The notes beneath the pieces are model-generated. The model saw nothing but the letters and a program-made list of their open reading frames with translations, was not told where the DNA came from and searched no databases. A program made the position numbers and the translations under genes. From Allobosea sp. UNC402CLCol (lineage in GTDB: Bacteria; Pseudomonadota; Alphaproteobacteria; Rhizobiales; Beijerinckiaceae): DNA of 64,000 nt. The stretch lies in contig NZ_JQJJ01000008.1 of the NCBI RefSeq assembly GCF_000745475.1, forward strand, positions 825,374-889,373, in the 5' to 3' direction. Shown one piece after another: positions 23,870 to 34,180 of the stretch (the first letter of the stretch is position 1; each line of letters opens with the position of its first letter).

Positions 23870-26392
23870 GTGAAATTCTTCCCCGCCTCGATCCAGAACT
23901 ATCTCGTGGCCACGATGGCCTGCCTCTGCGTGCCCGGCATCGGTGCGCTGAGCTATATGGCGGAGAAGTCCGTCATGGAGGTTCGGACCAATATGCGCCT
24001 CGCCGATCTCGTGGAGGCCGACAGGGCCCTCCTGCTGACCGGCAATGCCATCCGCACCAATCGCGGACAGGCTCAGACGAGCATTCAGGCCACGGACGAT
24101 CCCACCCCCGTCATCCGCGAGATCGAGAAGACCAACAAGGCGAGGATCGCCGAGGCGATAGCGCGGCTGAAGGCGACGGACTTGCCGGACCGCGCCGCCC
24201 TGATCGAGGACGTCTCGGCGCAGGAGAAGCGCAACGAGGGGCGCAGCCAGGATCTCTACGCCGAAGCCGCAAAGCCCAAGGCACAGCGCAGCCTGGCCGC
24301 GACGATGTCCTGGTATAACGGCGTCGGCGCGATCGAGGGCGCGCTCGTCACGGCTTCGGCCGCGACCTCGAACGCGGCCCGCCTGGCCGATCCGGTCCTC
24401 GCCGATCTGCAGGGCTTCAAATCCGCCGGCTGGAGCGTGCGCTCCAACTACGGCACGCAGTGCTCGCTGCTGCGCCCGGTCTTCGGCTCCGGCAAGGCGC
24501 TCGACGGAAGCCAGCTTCGCAAGCTCGGCGAGCTGCGTGGCTCCTCCGACGCAAGCCTCGCCCAGCTCAGACAGCTGAGCGCCCGTCCGGGCGTCGGCGA
24601 GGAGCTCGTCCGCAAGGTCGGCGTGGCCGCCACCCAGGTCGAGGCGGCCAATCGCGGCATGGACCAGCTGATCGGCAAGCTCGGCCAGGGCTCAGGCCCC
24701 GTCATTGCCGCCGAGGACTGGACGAAGCAGTGCAACGCGCCGTTCGACGCGATCGTCTCCGCCGTCACCCAGTCGCTCGACGACATGGCGGATGTGACGC
24801 AAGCCAAGCTCGCTGCGGCCTGGACGCGTCTCGGCATCGTCGGCTTCCTGCTCGCCGCCTTGCTGGCGATCTGCGTGATGAGCTGGCGCGGCGTCCAGCG
24901 CCGGATCGTTCGCCCGCTCGTCTCGCTGAAGTCCGCGCTCGACACCATGCAGCAGGGAGACTTCTCGCAGGCGATTCCCGCTCCGCCTTCCCCCGACGAG
25001 ATCGGCGCGCTCAGCGGCGCGCTCGAAATCTATCGCGAGAACGCTCTGGCGCTCGAGAACAACCGCCGCGACCGCGAGCTGACCATGCTCGCCGATGCCG
25101 AGCAGGCGGCCCATGTCCAGAAGCTGCTCGGCGAGGTCGCAAGCATCGTCGCCGCCGCCCGCGACGGCGACTTCTCCGGCCAGGCCCGGACCGGCGGCAT
25201 GGAAGGCCCGCTCAAGGAACTCGTCGAGGGGCTGAACGAGATCAACAGCGTGGTGGACGGAGCGACGACGGAGTTCGCCGGGGTTCTGCAGGCGGTGGCG
25301 GGCGGCGACCTGACGCGGCAGGTCGAGGGCGGCTATCGCGGCCGCTTCGCCGATCTCCAGGGCGCGATCAACGAGACGGTCGAGCGCCTCTCGGCCACGG
25401 TCGCGACGATCCAGACGACCTCGGCCGATGTCGGGCTCGCCGCCCGCGAGATCAACATGGGCGCCGACGATCTCTCGAAGCGCACCGAGGAGCAGGCCTC
25501 CTCGCTGGAGGAGACCGCCGCGACGACCGAGGAGCTCGCCGCGTCCGTCAAGGCCTCGGCCCAGGCCTCGAAGGATGCCGCCCGCATCGCCGACGAGGCG
25601 ATGCAGGCCGCCCAGTCCGGCGGCGCCATCGCCGGCCAGGCGGTCGAGGCCATGGCCCGCATCGAGAGCGCCTCGCAGAAGATCTCCGACATCATCCGCG
25701 TCATCGACGACATCGCCTTCCAGACCAATCTGCTCGCCCTCAACGCCGCGGTCGAGGCGGCCCGCGCCGGCGAGGCCGGCAAGGGCTTCGCCGTCGTCGC
25801 CTCCGAAGTGCGCACCCTGGCGCAGCGCTCGGGCGAGGCGGCCAAGGACATCTCCGGGCTGATCTCCTCCTCCAATGACGAGGTCGGCGCCGGGGTGAAG
25901 CTGGTGCGCCAGGCCGGCGACCAGCTGGCCCGCATCCTCGAAGCCTCGCGCAAGGTCGCCGCCACCATCGCCGACATCTCGGCGGCGGCGGGCGAGCAGG
26001 CCAATGGCATCGACGAGATGAGCCAGGCGGTGGCGCATCTCGACGAGATGACGCAGGCCAATGCGGCGCTGGCCGAGCAGAGCGCGGCCTCGGCCGGCTC
26101 GCTCTCGGGCCGGATCGGCCAGCTCAACGACCTCGTCGCGACCTTCCGCACCGGCCGCGAAGCGGCCGGGCAGTCCGGCTATCCGCAAGCCCATGCGGCG
26201 GCTCCCGCCCGCCCGGCGAAGGCGGCCCCTGCCGTCCCGGCCCGGCCCACTCCGGCTGCCGCCGCCACCGCGCCCGAGCCGGCGCGGCTGCGCCAGCTCG
26301 CCGAGGCCGCCTTCGTCCAGTCCCGGACCGCTCCCGCCCCCCGCAAGGTCGCCAATGGCCGCGCCATCGACACCGGATGGGAAGAGTTCTGA
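23870..26392 (+). CDS. Methyl-accepting chemotaxis protein
   Basis: 840 residues from a GTG at 23870. Membrane segment 1 at about 10-30, a long periplasmic helical domain, membrane segment 2 at about 322-341, then a HAMP domain. Two more HAMP-like stretches follow (for example [20 protein letters not shown]). The signalling domain contains the conserved hairpin tip [24 protein letters not shown] and glutamate-rich methylation helices. A Pro/Ala-rich linker ends in the pentapeptide GWEEF, resembling the NWETF-type tether for CheR/CheB. No other che genes are in the window. Ligand unknown. Confidence 0.95.
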   Translation: MKFFPASIQNYLVATMACLCVPGIGALSYMAEKSVMEVRTNMRLADLVEADRALLLTGNAIRTNRGQAQTSIQATDDPTPVIREIEKTNKARIAEAIARLKATDLPDRAALIEDVSAQEKRNEGRSQDLYAEAAKPKAQRSLAATMSWYNGVGAIEGALVTASAATSNAARLADPVLADLQGFKSAGWSVRSNYGTQCSLLRPVFGSGKALDGSQLRKLGELRGSSDASLAQLRQLSARPGVGEELVRKVGVAATQVEAANRGMDQLIGKLGQGSGPVIAAEDWTKQCNAPFDAIVSAVTQSLDDMADVTQAKLAAAWTRLGIVGFLLAALLAICVMSWRGVQRRIVRPLVSLKSALDTMQQGDFSQAIPAPPSPDEIGALSGALEIYRENALALENNRRDRELTMLADAEQAAHVQKLLGEVASIVAAARDGDFSGQARTGGMEGPLKELVEGLNEINSVVDGATTEFAGVLQAVAGGDLTRQVEGGYRGRFADLQGAINETVERLSATVATIQTTSADVGLAAREINMGADDLSKRTEEQASSLEETAATTEELAASVKASAQASKDAARIADEAMQAAQSGGAIAGQAVEAMARIESASQKISDIIRVIDDIAFQTNLLALNAAVEAARAGEAGKGFAVVASEVRTLAQRSGEAAKDISGLISSSNDEVGAGVKLVRQAGDQLARILEASRKVAATIADISAAAGEQANGIDEMSQAVAHLDEMTQANAALAEQSAASAGSLSGRIGQLNDLVATFRTGREAAGQSGYPQAHAAAPARPAKAAPAVPARPTPAAAATAPEPARLRQLAEAAFVQSRTAPAPRKVANGRAIDTGWEEF

Positions 26393-26433
26393 GGCGCATC
26401 ACGCGCCACGAATCCGGCATCGCCACAGATCCT

Positions 26434-26462
26434 AACGGCGCCGAAAGGCGCCGTTTCCTTTA
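26434..26462 (+). terminator. Rho-independent terminator after the chemoreceptor gene
   Basis: AACGGCGCC-GAAA-GGCGCCGTT stem-loop (26434-26455), with a pyrimidine-rich TTTCCTTTA tail. Confidence 0.9.
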
Positions 26463-26645
26463 GGCATCAACGGCTTGGATCGACCGAGCCCGGCCGCGGA
26501 CGACCGCGGCTCTTGCAATGAGGCGCTTCGCGCCTATCTAAGCTTTGTGCCGCCGCAATCATGCCCAGCAGGCGCCACCTTCGACAATCATTCTTCATAC
26601 GGCTTCGACATCGCAGGTTTCGCCAGCGCGTGCTCGTCGTCGAAT

Positions 26646-26686
26646 CCCTGTTCCGCTCACCAGAGCGGGCGCAGGGTTTTCTCATT
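26646..26686 (+). promoter_or_regulatory. Terminator-like hairpin upstream of the Atu4866-like gene
   Basis: CCCTG plus CCGCTC pair with GAGCGG plus CAGGG around an ACCA loop, followed by TTTTCTCATTTT. It lies 29 bases before the ATG at 26705 and could be an attenuator or an insulating terminator. It sits in the 312-base gap after the chemoreceptor gene, where no other gene is seen. Confidence 0.4.
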
Positions 26687-26704
26687 TTCAGGGAGACCGG
26701 ACCG

Positions 26705-27055
26705 ATGCAGCTCAGCCAGGTTCTTCAGGCTCTCGGCCAGCTCGCCACCGGCATTGCGCCGCGCAGCCGAGACATTCGCCCGCTCGAGATCGATTTCCAC
26801 GAGACCGACGCCCCTTCCCCCTTCGAGCAGGCCGCCATCGGCACCTGGAAGACGGAAGACGGCGCCATCCTGATCGATCTGAGGCCGGACGGGCAGTTCC
26901 ACAAGCAGAAGCCCGAGCTCGGGGCCCGGCATAGCGGACGCTACGCCGTCGATCGCTCGAAGCTCTATTTCGAAGGCGAATCCGGCTGGGTCGCCCTCGG
27001 CAAGCTCAAGCGCGGTACGCTCAGCATCGGCGAGAAGCGCTTCCACAAGGCTTGA
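26705..27055 (+). CDS. Atu4866-domain-like protein
   Basis: 116 residues from an ATG at 26705 with GGGAGA upstream. After an N-terminal segment of about 45 residues, the remainder follows the small beta-rich Atu4866 pattern: GTWKTEDGAILIDLRPDGQF, then HSGRYAVDRSKLYFEGESGW. No signal peptide. Function unknown; the family assignment is by eye. Confidence 0.65.
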   Translation: MQLSQVLQALGQLATGIAPRSRDIRPLEIDFHETDAPSPFEQAAIGTWKTEDGAILIDLRPDGQFHKQKPELGARHSGRYAVDRSKLYFEGESGWVALGKLKRGTLSIGEKRFHKA

Positions 27056-27073
27056 GGCAACGCCGGACAGGTT

Positions 27074-27115
27074 AAAAAGGCCGCGCCTTCGAAAGAGGGC
27101 GCGGCCTTTTCATTT
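27074..27115. terminator. Bidirectional terminator
   Basis: The stem GGCCGCGCC / GGCGCGGCC (27079-27087, 27098-27106) is flanked by A-run and T-run, between the convergent Atu4866-like and NAD(P)-binding genes. Confidence 0.92.
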
Positions 27116-27136
27116 TTCGATGGTTCGGAGAAGCGA

Positions 27137-27748
27137 TCAGTAGCCGATGGTGAAGCGGCGACGGCTATGAGCCGGCTTTTCCAACTCGTCCACCAGCGCC
27201 ACGGCATAATCCTCGGCCGAGATCGCGCTGTTGCCCTTGGCATCGACTAGGAGCTGGTCCGTCCCCAGACGGAACTTCCCCGTGCGCTCGCCGGGCTGGA
27301 TCAGCGCCGAGGGCGACAGGAAGGTCCAGTCCAGGCCCTGCTCCGGCTTCAGGAGATCGAGGAACGCGCCGCCCTTCCGGGCTTCGTCGAGATAGGCGGC
27401 CGGGAAATCCGGCGTGTCGAAGAGTTTGACGCCCGGCGCCACCTCGAGGCTGCCGGCGCCGCCGACCACGAGATAGCGCTTCACGCCCGACTGCTTCACC
27501 GCCGCAAGCAGGGTCTGCGGATCGCTGGCGGAGAAGTGAACGGCGCTGATCACCGCATCATGGCCGGCGAGAAGCTTCGCGAGCCCATCCTTGTCGAAGA
27601 CGTCGCCCTTGACGGCGGTGACGCCCGGCTTGGCCGCAACCTTCTCCGGATTGCGGACGATGGCGGTCACGTTGTGGCCGCGGGAGGCGAGCTCGGCGAG
27701 CAGGCGCGAGCCGATGAATCCGCTGGCGCCGATCAATGCGATTTTCAT
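27137..27748 (-). CDS. NAD(P)-binding NmrA/SDR-like oxidoreductase
   Basis: 203 residues. The N-terminal Rossmann motif GASGFIG (7-13) is followed by VTAIVRNPEKV and a YLVVGGAGSL segment. The active-site Tyr-xxx-Lys of classical SDRs is replaced by the atypical (NmrA-like/YwnB-like) arrangement. It is divergently paired with an HxlR regulator across 124 bases, a common pairing for genes induced by electrophile or redox stress. Substrate unknown. Confidence 0.9.
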   Translation of the reverse strand: MKIALIGASGFIGSRLLAELASRGHNVTAIVRNPEKVAAKPGVTAVKGDVFDKDGLAKLLAGHDAVISAVHFSASDPQTLLAAVKQSGVKRYLVVGGAGSLEVAPGVKLFDTPDFPAAYLDEARKGGAFLDLLKPEQGLDWTFLSPSALIQPGERTGKFRLGTDQLLVDAKGNSAISAEDYAVALVDELEKPAHSRRRFTIGY

Positions 27749-27754
27749 GACATG

Positions 27755-27801
27755 GGTTCCTTTTTTCGGTATCTTCTGGATACCTGCATTCCAATGGAAC
27801 C
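27755..27801. promoter_or_regulatory. Nested inverted repeats, probable HxlR operator
   Basis: GGTATC-TTCTG-GATACC (27768-27784) is nested inside GGTTCC...GGAACC (27755-27760, 27796-27801), midway between the divergent oxidoreductase and HxlR genes. The GTATC-N5-GATAC pattern fits an HxlR dimer site. Confidence 0.65.
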
Positions 27802-27872
27802 TATCTGATCACGCCGCGACGTTCCGTAAAGAAGGCACTTTCGCGCGACATGGTCACCTGCCGGAAACCGCC

Positions 27873-28280
27873 ATGCTCAGACGTCCCGACCCTTTTCAGG
27901 CCCTCTGCCCGACGCGCCGTGTGCTCGACCGCATCGGCGATACCTGGGCCGTATTGATTCTGATCGCGCTCGACGACGGCACGCTGCGCTTCAACGAGCT
28001 GAGACGCCGGATCGAGAACATCTCGCAGAAGATGCTGTCGCAGACGCTGAAGAGCCTCGAACGCGACGGGCTGGTCCGGCGCGAGGTCTTCGCGACCGTG
28101 CCGGTCACGGTCGAGTACTCGCTGACCGAACTCGGCCGCACCTTATCACAGACGGTGCATCAGCTCACGCTCTGGGCCGAAACCCATATCGGCGAGATCG
28201 AGGAGGCGCAGCAGCGCTATGATCGCGGGCTGACACCATCGGCAAGCGGCCGGGTCCCGCTCCCGCTCAACCTCCCGTGA
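27873..28280 (+). CDS. HxlR-family transcriptional regulator
   Basis: 135 residues from an ATG at 27873. The winged helix begins [22 protein letters not shown], then [30 protein letters not shown] and [13 protein letters not shown], all typical of HxlR. A Cys near the N-terminus (CPTRR) is in the position used for redox sensing by some members. It probably controls itself and the divergent oxidoreductase through the nested inverted repeats. Confidence 0.93.
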   Translation: MLRRPDPFQALCPTRRVLDRIGDTWAVLILIALDDGTLRFNELRRRIENISQKMLSQTLKSLERDGLVRREVFATVPVTVEYSLTELGRTLSQTVHQLTLWAETHIGEIEEAQQRYDRGLTPSASGRVPLPLNLP

Positions 28281-28602
28281 GCGCGAGCCCGCGATGCCGT
28301 TTGGCGTGCTCAGGAGGCTGCGCGGGCGACCGACGACGAAGCGCCGCATCGGCGGCCAGAGCGGCTTGTCGGGTTCATCAGCTCCTCCCGATCTCCTGCG
28401 GGTACCGTGGCGAAACCTGGGTCCGACAGTCCTGTTCCGCGAGGCGCTGGCGTTTCCGCCGATTTCGTGTATATGCCCCCCATCCGGACCGAAAAGGCCG
28501 GCTGCGCGACGCTTCCACGATGAGGTGCTCGCGGGCTTCGGACCTCGCTGGACGACATCCCGGCCAGGCCCGCCAGATCAACCCGAACACGAGGATATCC
28601 CG

Positions 28603-28872
28603 ATGTCGATCACTGCCGAGCGCAAGACCGCGCTGCTTCAGGAATACGCCACCAAGCCGAACGACACCGGCTCGCCGGAAGTCCAGGTCGCGATCCTGAC
28701 CGAGCGCATCAACAACCTGACCGGCCACTTCAAGTCGCACGCGAAGGACAACCACTCGCGCCGTGGCCTGCTCAAGCTGGTCTCGCAGCGTCGTTCGCTG
28801 CTCGACTATCTCAAGGGCAAGGACGAAGGCCGCTACAAGACGCTGATCGAACGGCTCGGCATCCGCCGCTGA
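28603..28872 (+). CDS. rpsO: 30S ribosomal protein uS15
   Basis: 89 residues, the standard length. Motifs [29 protein letters not shown] and [20 protein letters not shown] are those of S15, which binds 16S rRNA in the platform of the small subunit. It precedes pnp as in most proteobacteria. A hairpin terminator-like element lies 20 bases after the stop. Confidence 0.98.
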   Translation: MSITAERKTALLQEYATKPNDTGSPEVQVAILTERINNLTGHFKSHAKDNHSRRGLLKLVSQRRSLLDYLKGKDEGRYKTLIERLGIRR

Positions 28873-28892
28873 TCGAAGGCTGAAAACCGTTT

Positions 28893-28927
28893 CCGCCCGG
28901 TGCATCGCGCTCCGGGCGGCTCCTTTT
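28893..28927 (+). terminator. Terminator after rpsO
   Basis: CCGCCCGG / CCGGGCGG stem (28893-28900, 28912-28919) with an 11-base loop, followed by CTCCTTTT. Confidence 0.7.
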
Positions 28928-29134
28928 CGGGCGAGGCCGCCAGGGGCGGCGCGCCTGCCTGCCGCGGCGGCCGCATGGGGCGGCTTTCCCGCGTGACCCG
29001 CCGGGCGCCGCAGACGTCCATGGCAGGATCGCCGAGCGCTCGGGCGCATAACCTTTCCCACCCGAGCGTTCTGCCGTCTTGCCCATGGGCCTGAAGGCAC
29101 CGGACGGGTCGAACCCGACCGAAAGACGAATCAC

Positions 29135-31306
29135 ATGTTCGACATCCAAACCGAAGAACTGATCTGGGGCGGCCGCAAGCTCGTCCTCGAGACCGGCAAG
29201 GTCGCCCGCCAGGCGGACGGCGCCGTGATGGCCACCTATGGCGAGACCGTCGTGCTCGCGACCGTCGTCTCGGCCAAGGAGCCGAAGCCCGGCTTCGACT
29301 TCTTCCCGCTGACCGTCAACTACCAGGAAAAGACCTTCGCGGCCGGCCGCATTCCCGGCGGCTATTTCAAGCGCGAAGGGCGCCCGAGCGAGAAGGAGAC
29401 GCTGGTCTCCCGCCTGATCGACCGCCCGATCCGCCCGCTCTTCGTCGAAGGCTACAAGAACGACACGCAGGTCGTCGTCACCGTGCTCCAGCATGACCTG
29501 GAGAACGATCCCGACATTCTGGCGATGGTCGCGACCTCCGCCGCTCTGACGCTCTCCGGCGTGCCCTTCATGGGCCCGATCGGCGGTGCCCGCGTCGGCT
29601 ATATCGACGGCGCCTACAAGCTGAACCCGACCATCGAAGAGATGAAGGACTCGGTTCTCGACCTCGTCGTCGCCGGCACCCAGGACGCCGTGCTGATGGT
29701 CGAGTCGGAAGCCAAGGAGCTTCCCGAGGACGTGATGCTCGGCGCCGTGATGTTCGGCCACAAGCATTTCCAGCCGGTGATCGACGCCATCATCCGCCTG
29801 GCCGAGAAGGCCGCCAAGGAGCCGCGCGACTATACCCCGGCTGACAACTCCGTGGTTCTGGACGCGGTCCTCAAGCTCGTCGACGCCGATCTGCGCGCCG
29901 CCTACAAGATCACCACCAAGGCCGAGCGCTACAAGGCGCTGGACGCCGCCAAGGCCAAGGTCGCCTCGCTGATCTCGGCCGAGCCGGACGGCAAGACCAC
30001 CTTCACCAAGGAGCAGGTCAGCGGCCAGTTCAAGGAAGCCCAGGCCAAGGTCGTGCGCTGGACCATCCTCGACGACGGCACCCGCATCGACGGCCGCGAC
30101 CTGAAGACCGTGCGCAAGATCGTGGCCGAGGCCGGCATGCTGCCGCGCACCCACGGCTCGGCCCTGTTCACCCGCGGCGAGACGCAGGCGCTGGTCGTGA
30201 CCACGCTCGGCACCGGCGATGACGAGCAGTTCATCGACTCGCTGGAAGGCACCTACAAGGAAACCTTCCTGCTGCACTACAACTTCCCTCCCTACTCCGT
30301 CGGCGAGACCGGCCGGATGGGTTCGCCCGGCCGCCGCGAAATCGGCCATGGCAAGCTCGCCTGGCGCGCCATCCGCCCGATGCTGCCGGCGAAGTCGGAG
30401 TTCCCCTACACGATCCGCGTCGTCTCGGAGATCACCGAGTCGAACGGCTCCTCCTCGATGGCCACCGTCTGCGGTACCTCGCTGGCGCTGATGGATGCCG
30501 GCGTGCCGCTGAAGGCGCCGGTCGCGGGCATCGCCATGGGCCTCATCCTCGAGGGTGAGCGCTTCGCCGTGCTCTCCGACATCCTCGGCGACGAGGATCA
30601 TCTCGGCGACATGGACTTCAAGGTGGCCGGCACTGCGGACGGCATCACCTCGCTGCAGATGGACATCAAGATCGCCGGCATCACCGAGGAGATCATGAAG
30701 GTCGCCCTCGACCAGGCCAAGGGCGGTCGCGACCACATCCTCGGCGAGATGAACAAGGCGCTCTCGGCTTCGCGCAGCCAGCTCGGCGAGTTCGCGCCGC
30801 GCATCGAGACGATGAAGATCCCGGTCGACAAGATCCGCGAAGTCATCGGTTCGGGCGGCAAGGTCATCCGCGAGATCGTCGAGAAGACCGGCGCCAAGGT
30901 GAACATCGAGGACGACGGCACCATCAAGATCGCCTCGGCCGACGGCAAGTCGATCGAAGCGGCGATCAAGTGGATCAAGTCGATCGTCTCGGAAGCCGAA
31001 GTCGGCGTGATCTATGACGGCACCGTCGTCAAGATCATGGAGTTCGGCGCCTTCGTGAACTTCTTCGGCGCCAAGGACGGCCTCGTCCACATCTCGGAGC
31101 TGGCTCCGCAGCGCGTCCAGAAGGTCTCGGACGTCGTCAAGGAAGGCGACAAGGTCAAGGTCAAGTTCCTCGGCCAGGACGAGCGCGGCAAGATCCGCCT
31201 CTCGATGAAGGTCGTCGACCAGGCGACCGGCGAGGACCTGACGGAGAAGCTCAAGGCGCAGCGCGAGGCCGAAAAGTCCCGCGAGAAGCAGGGCGCGGCC
31301 GAGTAA
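29135..31306 (+). CDS. pnp: Polynucleotide phosphorylase
   Basis: 723 residues. Two RNase PH-like halves ([15 protein letters not shown]...; [22 protein letters not shown]) are joined by a helical linker. They are followed by a KH domain ([20 protein letters not shown], about residue 565) and an S1 domain ([20 protein letters not shown]). The enzyme degrades RNA 3'-5' phosphorolytically and joins the degradosome. It lies about 260 bases downstream of rpsO. Confidence 0.98.
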   Translation: MFDIQTEELIWGGRKLVLETGKVARQADGAVMATYGETVVLATVVSAKEPKPGFDFFPLTVNYQEKTFAAGRIPGGYFKREGRPSEKETLVSRLIDRPIRPLFVEGYKNDTQVVVTVLQHDLENDPDILAMVATSAALTLSGVPFMGPIGGARVGYIDGAYKLNPTIEEMKDSVLDLVVAGTQDAVLMVESEAKELPEDVMLGAVMFGHKHFQPVIDAIIRLAEKAAKEPRDYTPADNSVVLDAVLKLVDADLRAAYKITTKAERYKALDAAKAKVASLISAEPDGKTTFTKEQVSGQFKEAQAKVVRWTILDDGTRIDGRDLKTVRKIVAEAGMLPRTHGSALFTRGETQALVVTTLGTGDDEQFIDSLEGTYKETFLLHYNFPPYSVGETGRMGSPGRREIGHGKLAWRAIRPMLPAKSEFPYTIRVVSEITESNGSSSMATVCGTSLALMDAGVPLKAPVAGIAMGLILEGERFAVLSDILGDEDHLGDMDFKVAGTADGITSLQMDIKIAGITEEIMKVALDQAKGGRDHILGEMNKALSASRSQLGEFAPRIETMKIPVDKIREVIGSGGKVIREIVEKTGAKVNIEDDGTIKIASADGKSIEAAIKWIKSIVSEAEVGVIYDGTVVKIMEFGAFVNFFGAKDGLVHISELAPQRVQKVSDVVKEGDKVKVKFLGQDERGKIRLSMKVVDQATGEDLTEKLKAQREAEKSREKQGAAE

Positions 31307-31339
31307 GCCGACCCATCACGCGATTCACGTGAAACGAGA

Positions 31340-31374
31340 CGCCCCGCATCGCAGGATGCGGGGCGTTTTTTATT
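31340..31374 (+). terminator. Strong Rho-independent terminator after pnp
   Basis: The 11-base stem CGCCCCGCATC / GATGCGGGGCG with a GCAG loop is followed by TTTTTTATT. Confidence 0.95.
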
Positions 31375-31439
31375 AGGCGATGCTGACAGATCCATGATGC
31401 GAGCTGCTGCAGTCTTTCCGGGCAAACCAGGACCCAGCA

Positions 31440-32204
31440 ATGAAGTCTTTCACCGTTCCAGCCGCCGATGCGGGGTTGCGCTATCACGACATCGCAGGCG
31501 AAGGCCCTGCGCTTCTCTTCATCCATGGGCTGGGCTGCGCCTCCTCCTGTGACTATCCGAGTATCGCGGCGGATGCCGCCTTGCGGGGACGGCGCATGCT
31601 CCTGGTCGATCTGCTGGGTTCCGGCTTCAGCGACCGGCCAACCGGATTCGGTTATACCGTCGAGGAGCATGCCCGCAGCATCGTGGCGCTGACCCAGCAT
31701 TTGCGACTGACCGAACTCGATCTGTTCGGCCACAGCATGGGCGGGGCAGTGGCTATCATGACTGCGCGGATGCTGGGCGATCGCCTCAGGCGGCTCGTCC
31801 TGGGCGAGCCCAATCTGGAGCCCGGTGGGGGCTTTTTCAGCCGCCGCATCGCCGCCATGGCCGAGCGCGACTATATCGAGCGCGGTCATGATGCGCTCGT
31901 TCGGGCCAGCCGCTCCGAAGGCAACGACGTCTGGGCAGCATCGCTGGCCATGAGCGCCCCCTACGCGGTGCATCGCAGCGCCTGCTCATTGATCGCTGGC
32001 AGCACTCCAAGCTGGCGCGAGATGCTCGCGAGCCTGCCGCAACCGCGTTCCGTCCTGTTCGGCGAGTCCACGCTTCCGAGCGACGACGCGGAGGGTCTTC
32101 CCCCGCTCGGCGTCGATGTCGCCATCATACCAGCGGCTGGCCATTGCATGGCTTGGGAGAATCCGGCTGGCTTGGCCCAGACGATCGCGCGCGCCTTGTT
32201 CTGA
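31440..32204 (+). CDS. Alpha/beta-hydrolase
   Basis: 254 residues. Oxyanion-hole HGLGC at about 29-33, nucleophile elbow GHSMGG with Ser99, and a catalytic His at 235 (PAAGHCMAWENP). The acid residue is probably one of the aspartates near 213. The length and general pattern are of a small-molecule esterase or hydrolase; substrate unknown. Isolated gene after the pnp terminator. Confidence 0.88.
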   Translation: MKSFTVPAADAGLRYHDIAGEGPALLFIHGLGCASSCDYPSIAADAALRGRRMLLVDLLGSGFSDRPTGFGYTVEEHARSIVALTQHLRLTELDLFGHSMGGAVAIMTARMLGDRLRRLVLGEPNLEPGGGFFSRRIAAMAERDYIERGHDALVRASRSEGNDVWAASLAMSAPYAVHRSACSLIAGSTPSWREMLASLPQPRSVLFGESTLPSDDAEGLPPLGVDVAIIPAAGHCMAWENPAGLAQTIARALF

Positions 32205-32281
32205 GGTTCATGTGGTCGCGTAAAGCTGGGTGACGGCTCAACCTCAATAGTCTAGACATATGCCGTTCCATGGAGACCGGC

Positions 32282-32917
32282 ATGTCCGACCACCGCATCG
32301 CTTCGCTCGACGATCTCGCCCGCGCCTATCCCGCTCCCGTCGCGCCGGCTTCGGGATTCAAGGAGATCGATCATGTCGACGAGAATTATGCAGCGCTGAT
32401 CGCCGCCTCGCCGTTTTTCGTGCTCGCGACGGTCGGTCCGGAGGGCCTGGATTGTTCGCCGCGCGGGGATCTGCCGGGCTTTGTCACGGTCCGGGACGCG
32501 AAAACGCTCCTGATTCCCGACCGAAAAGGCAATAACCGGCTGGATTCATTGAAGAATATCCTGTCCGACGATCGAATCGGAATGCTCTTCCTGATCCCCG
32601 GTTATGGGGAGACATTGCGCGTGAACGGACGTGCCGAGCTATCCTGCGATCCTGGGTTGTGCGCTCGCTTCGAGATGGCCGGAAAGCTGCCTGCGAGCGT
32701 GATGATAGTCCATGTCGAGGCGGTCTACTTCCAATGCTCGCGCGCGGTGGTGCGGGCCGAGCTCTGGAACCCGGAGCGGCAGGTCGACAAGCGGACCCTG
32801 CCCTCACCCGGCACAATCCTGCGCGACATCACCGCGCGCAATGCCGCGGTCGAAACCTTCGACGGCGCGGCCTATGACGCGGCGCTGCCGGCGCGGGTCA
32901 AGGCGACGCTATATTGA
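32282..32917 (+). CDS. Pyridoxamine 5'-phosphate oxidase-fold (FMN-binding) protein
   Basis: 211 residues from an ATG at 32282 with GGAGA upstream; an ATG at 32270 is possible. The split-barrel pattern PFFVLATVGPEGLDCSPRGDLPGFV, LLIPDRKGNNRLDSLKNIL and GMLFLIPGYGETLRVNGRAEL is that of the MSMEG_1061-type PPOX family. Relatives bind FMN or F420; substrate unknown. The stop is followed at once by a palindromic repeat. Confidence 0.87.
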   Translation: MSDHRIASLDDLARAYPAPVAPASGFKEIDHVDENYAALIAASPFFVLATVGPEGLDCSPRGDLPGFVTVRDAKTLLIPDRKGNNRLDSLKNILSDDRIGMLFLIPGYGETLRVNGRAELSCDPGLCARFEMAGKLPASVMIVHVEAVYFQCSRAVVRAELWNPERQVDKRTLPSPGTILRDITARNAAVETFDGAAYDAALPARVKATLY

Positions 32918-32930
32918 AGAGGCCGCGCTT

Positions 32931-33071
32931 CCTTCTCCCCTCCGGGGAACAGGTGGCAGCGTGCCGCGCTGAGGGATGAGGGCGCACCTGCCGAAAACAA
33001 GAAAGGGCCGCTGACGCGACCCTTCCCTCATCCGTCTGCTCCGCAGACACCTTCTCCCCGAGGGGAGAAGG
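32931..33071. repeat. Palindromic repeat, family C
   Basis: CCTTCTCCCCTCCGGGGA at the left (32931-32948) and TCTCCCCGAGGGGAGAAGG at the right form inverted ends. TGAGGGATGAGGG and CCCTTCCCTCATCCG pair internally. It lies between the convergent PPOX-fold and PfkB genes. Only one copy is in this window. Confidence 0.75.
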
Positions 33072-33076
33072 AGAAC

Positions 33077-34075
33077 TCACAGCAGCCCTTCGTTCCCGGC
33101 CAGCGTCTTCAGGCTGACATCCGGCCGGGCGCCGACATGCGAGATGATCTCGGCCGCGGCCAGCGCGCCGAGGCGCAGGCAATCGCGCGTCTCACGATTC
33201 GAGGTCAGGCCATAGAGGAAGCCGGCGGCGAAGAGATCACCGGCACCGGTCGCATCGACAACGCGCTCGACCGGGAAGACCGGCTCCTCGACGATGCCGT
33301 CCGGCGTCACCGCCAGCGCACCCTTCTCCGAGCGGGTCACGACGGCGAGAATGTTCTCGGAACGCAGCCAGGACAGGGCCGTGTCGAAATCCGCGGTCTG
33401 GTAGAGGCTCTTCAGCTCGTGCTCATTGGCGAAGACGAGATCGACCATGCGGTTGCGGACGAGGCCGAGGAACTCGTCGCGATAGCGGTCGACGCAGAAG
33501 GAATCGGAGAGGGTGATGGCGACGCGCCCGTCACCCTTATGCGCGATCTCCGAGGCCTTGCGGAAGGCCTCCTTCGCCGCCGGCGGATCCCAGAGATAGC
33601 CTTCGAGATAGACGATGTCGGCGCTCTCCACGGCGGCTGCATCGACATCGGCGACCGAGAGACCCTGGCAGGCGCCGAGATAGGTGTTCATCGTGCGCTC
33701 GCCATCCGGCGTCACGATGATGAAGGAGCGGGCCGTGGCCGGGCCGTCCGCCGCGTCGGCGGTGCCAAACGAGACGCCGAGCGAAGTCAGGTCGTGCCGG
33801 TAGAGCTTGCCGAGCTCATCGGCCTTGACCTTGCCGATGAAGGCGCCCTTGCCGCCGAAGGACGCGAGGCCCGCAATGGTGTTCGCCGCCGAACCGCCGG
33901 AGATGACGCGCGCCGGACCCATCGCCGCATAGAGCGATTCCGCGCGCGGCTCGTCGATCAGCATCATCGCGCCCTTGGTCAGCTTCTGCGCGATCAGGAA
34001 ATCCTCCTCGGCCGAGGCGAGGACATCGACGATGGCGTTGCCGAGGGCGAGGACGTCCGTGCGGGTGCTGGTCAT
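33077..34075 (-). CDS. PfkB-family sugar/adenosine kinase
   Basis: 332 residues. PfkB motif 1 is represented by SGGSAANTIAGLASFGGKGAFIGKV, and motif 2 by DATGAGDLFAAGFLYG (about 272-287) with the catalytic Asp of GAGD. The start LALGNAIVDVLA and overall wording resemble alphaproteobacterial adenosine kinases. Substrate (adenosine or a ribokinase-type sugar) not proven. It is separated from the XRE gene by 105 bases. Confidence 0.9.
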   Translation of the reverse strand: MTSTRTDVLALGNAIVDVLASAEEDFLIAQKLTKGAMMLIDEPRAESLYAAMGPARVISGGSAANTIAGLASFGGKGAFIGKVKADELGKLYRHDLTSLGVSFGTADAADGPATARSFIIVTPDGERTMNTYLGACQGLSVADVDAAAVESADIVYLEGYLWDPPAAKEAFRKASEIAHKGDGRVAITLSDSFCVDRYRDEFLGLVRNRMVDLVFANEHELKSLYQTADFDTALSWLRSENILAVVTRSEKGALAVTPDGIVEEPVFPVERVVDATGAGDLFAAGFLYGLTSNRETRDCLRLGALAAAEIISHVGARPDVSLKTLAGNEGLL

Positions 34076-34180
34076 GAGCGGTCGGGTCCGGGTTGGGGTC
34101 GGCCGGAAAGGCCGAAAGGTTGGTGGCGCCGTGTCGCATCAGCCCGGCAGCGGGTCAAGCCGGGGACATCCGGGAGAGCT

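Noticed and set aside
28811..31090. 759-codon minus-strand frame opposite pnp
   Set aside because: Shadow of a strongly conserved gene; low-complexity Asp/Leu/Arg composition with no family motifs.
31321..31336. parS-like palindrome after pnp (core TTCACGTGAAAC)
   Set aside because: Three mismatches to the consensus at outer positions; it lies 11 kb from the origin and next to a terminator, so listed only as a weak candidate.
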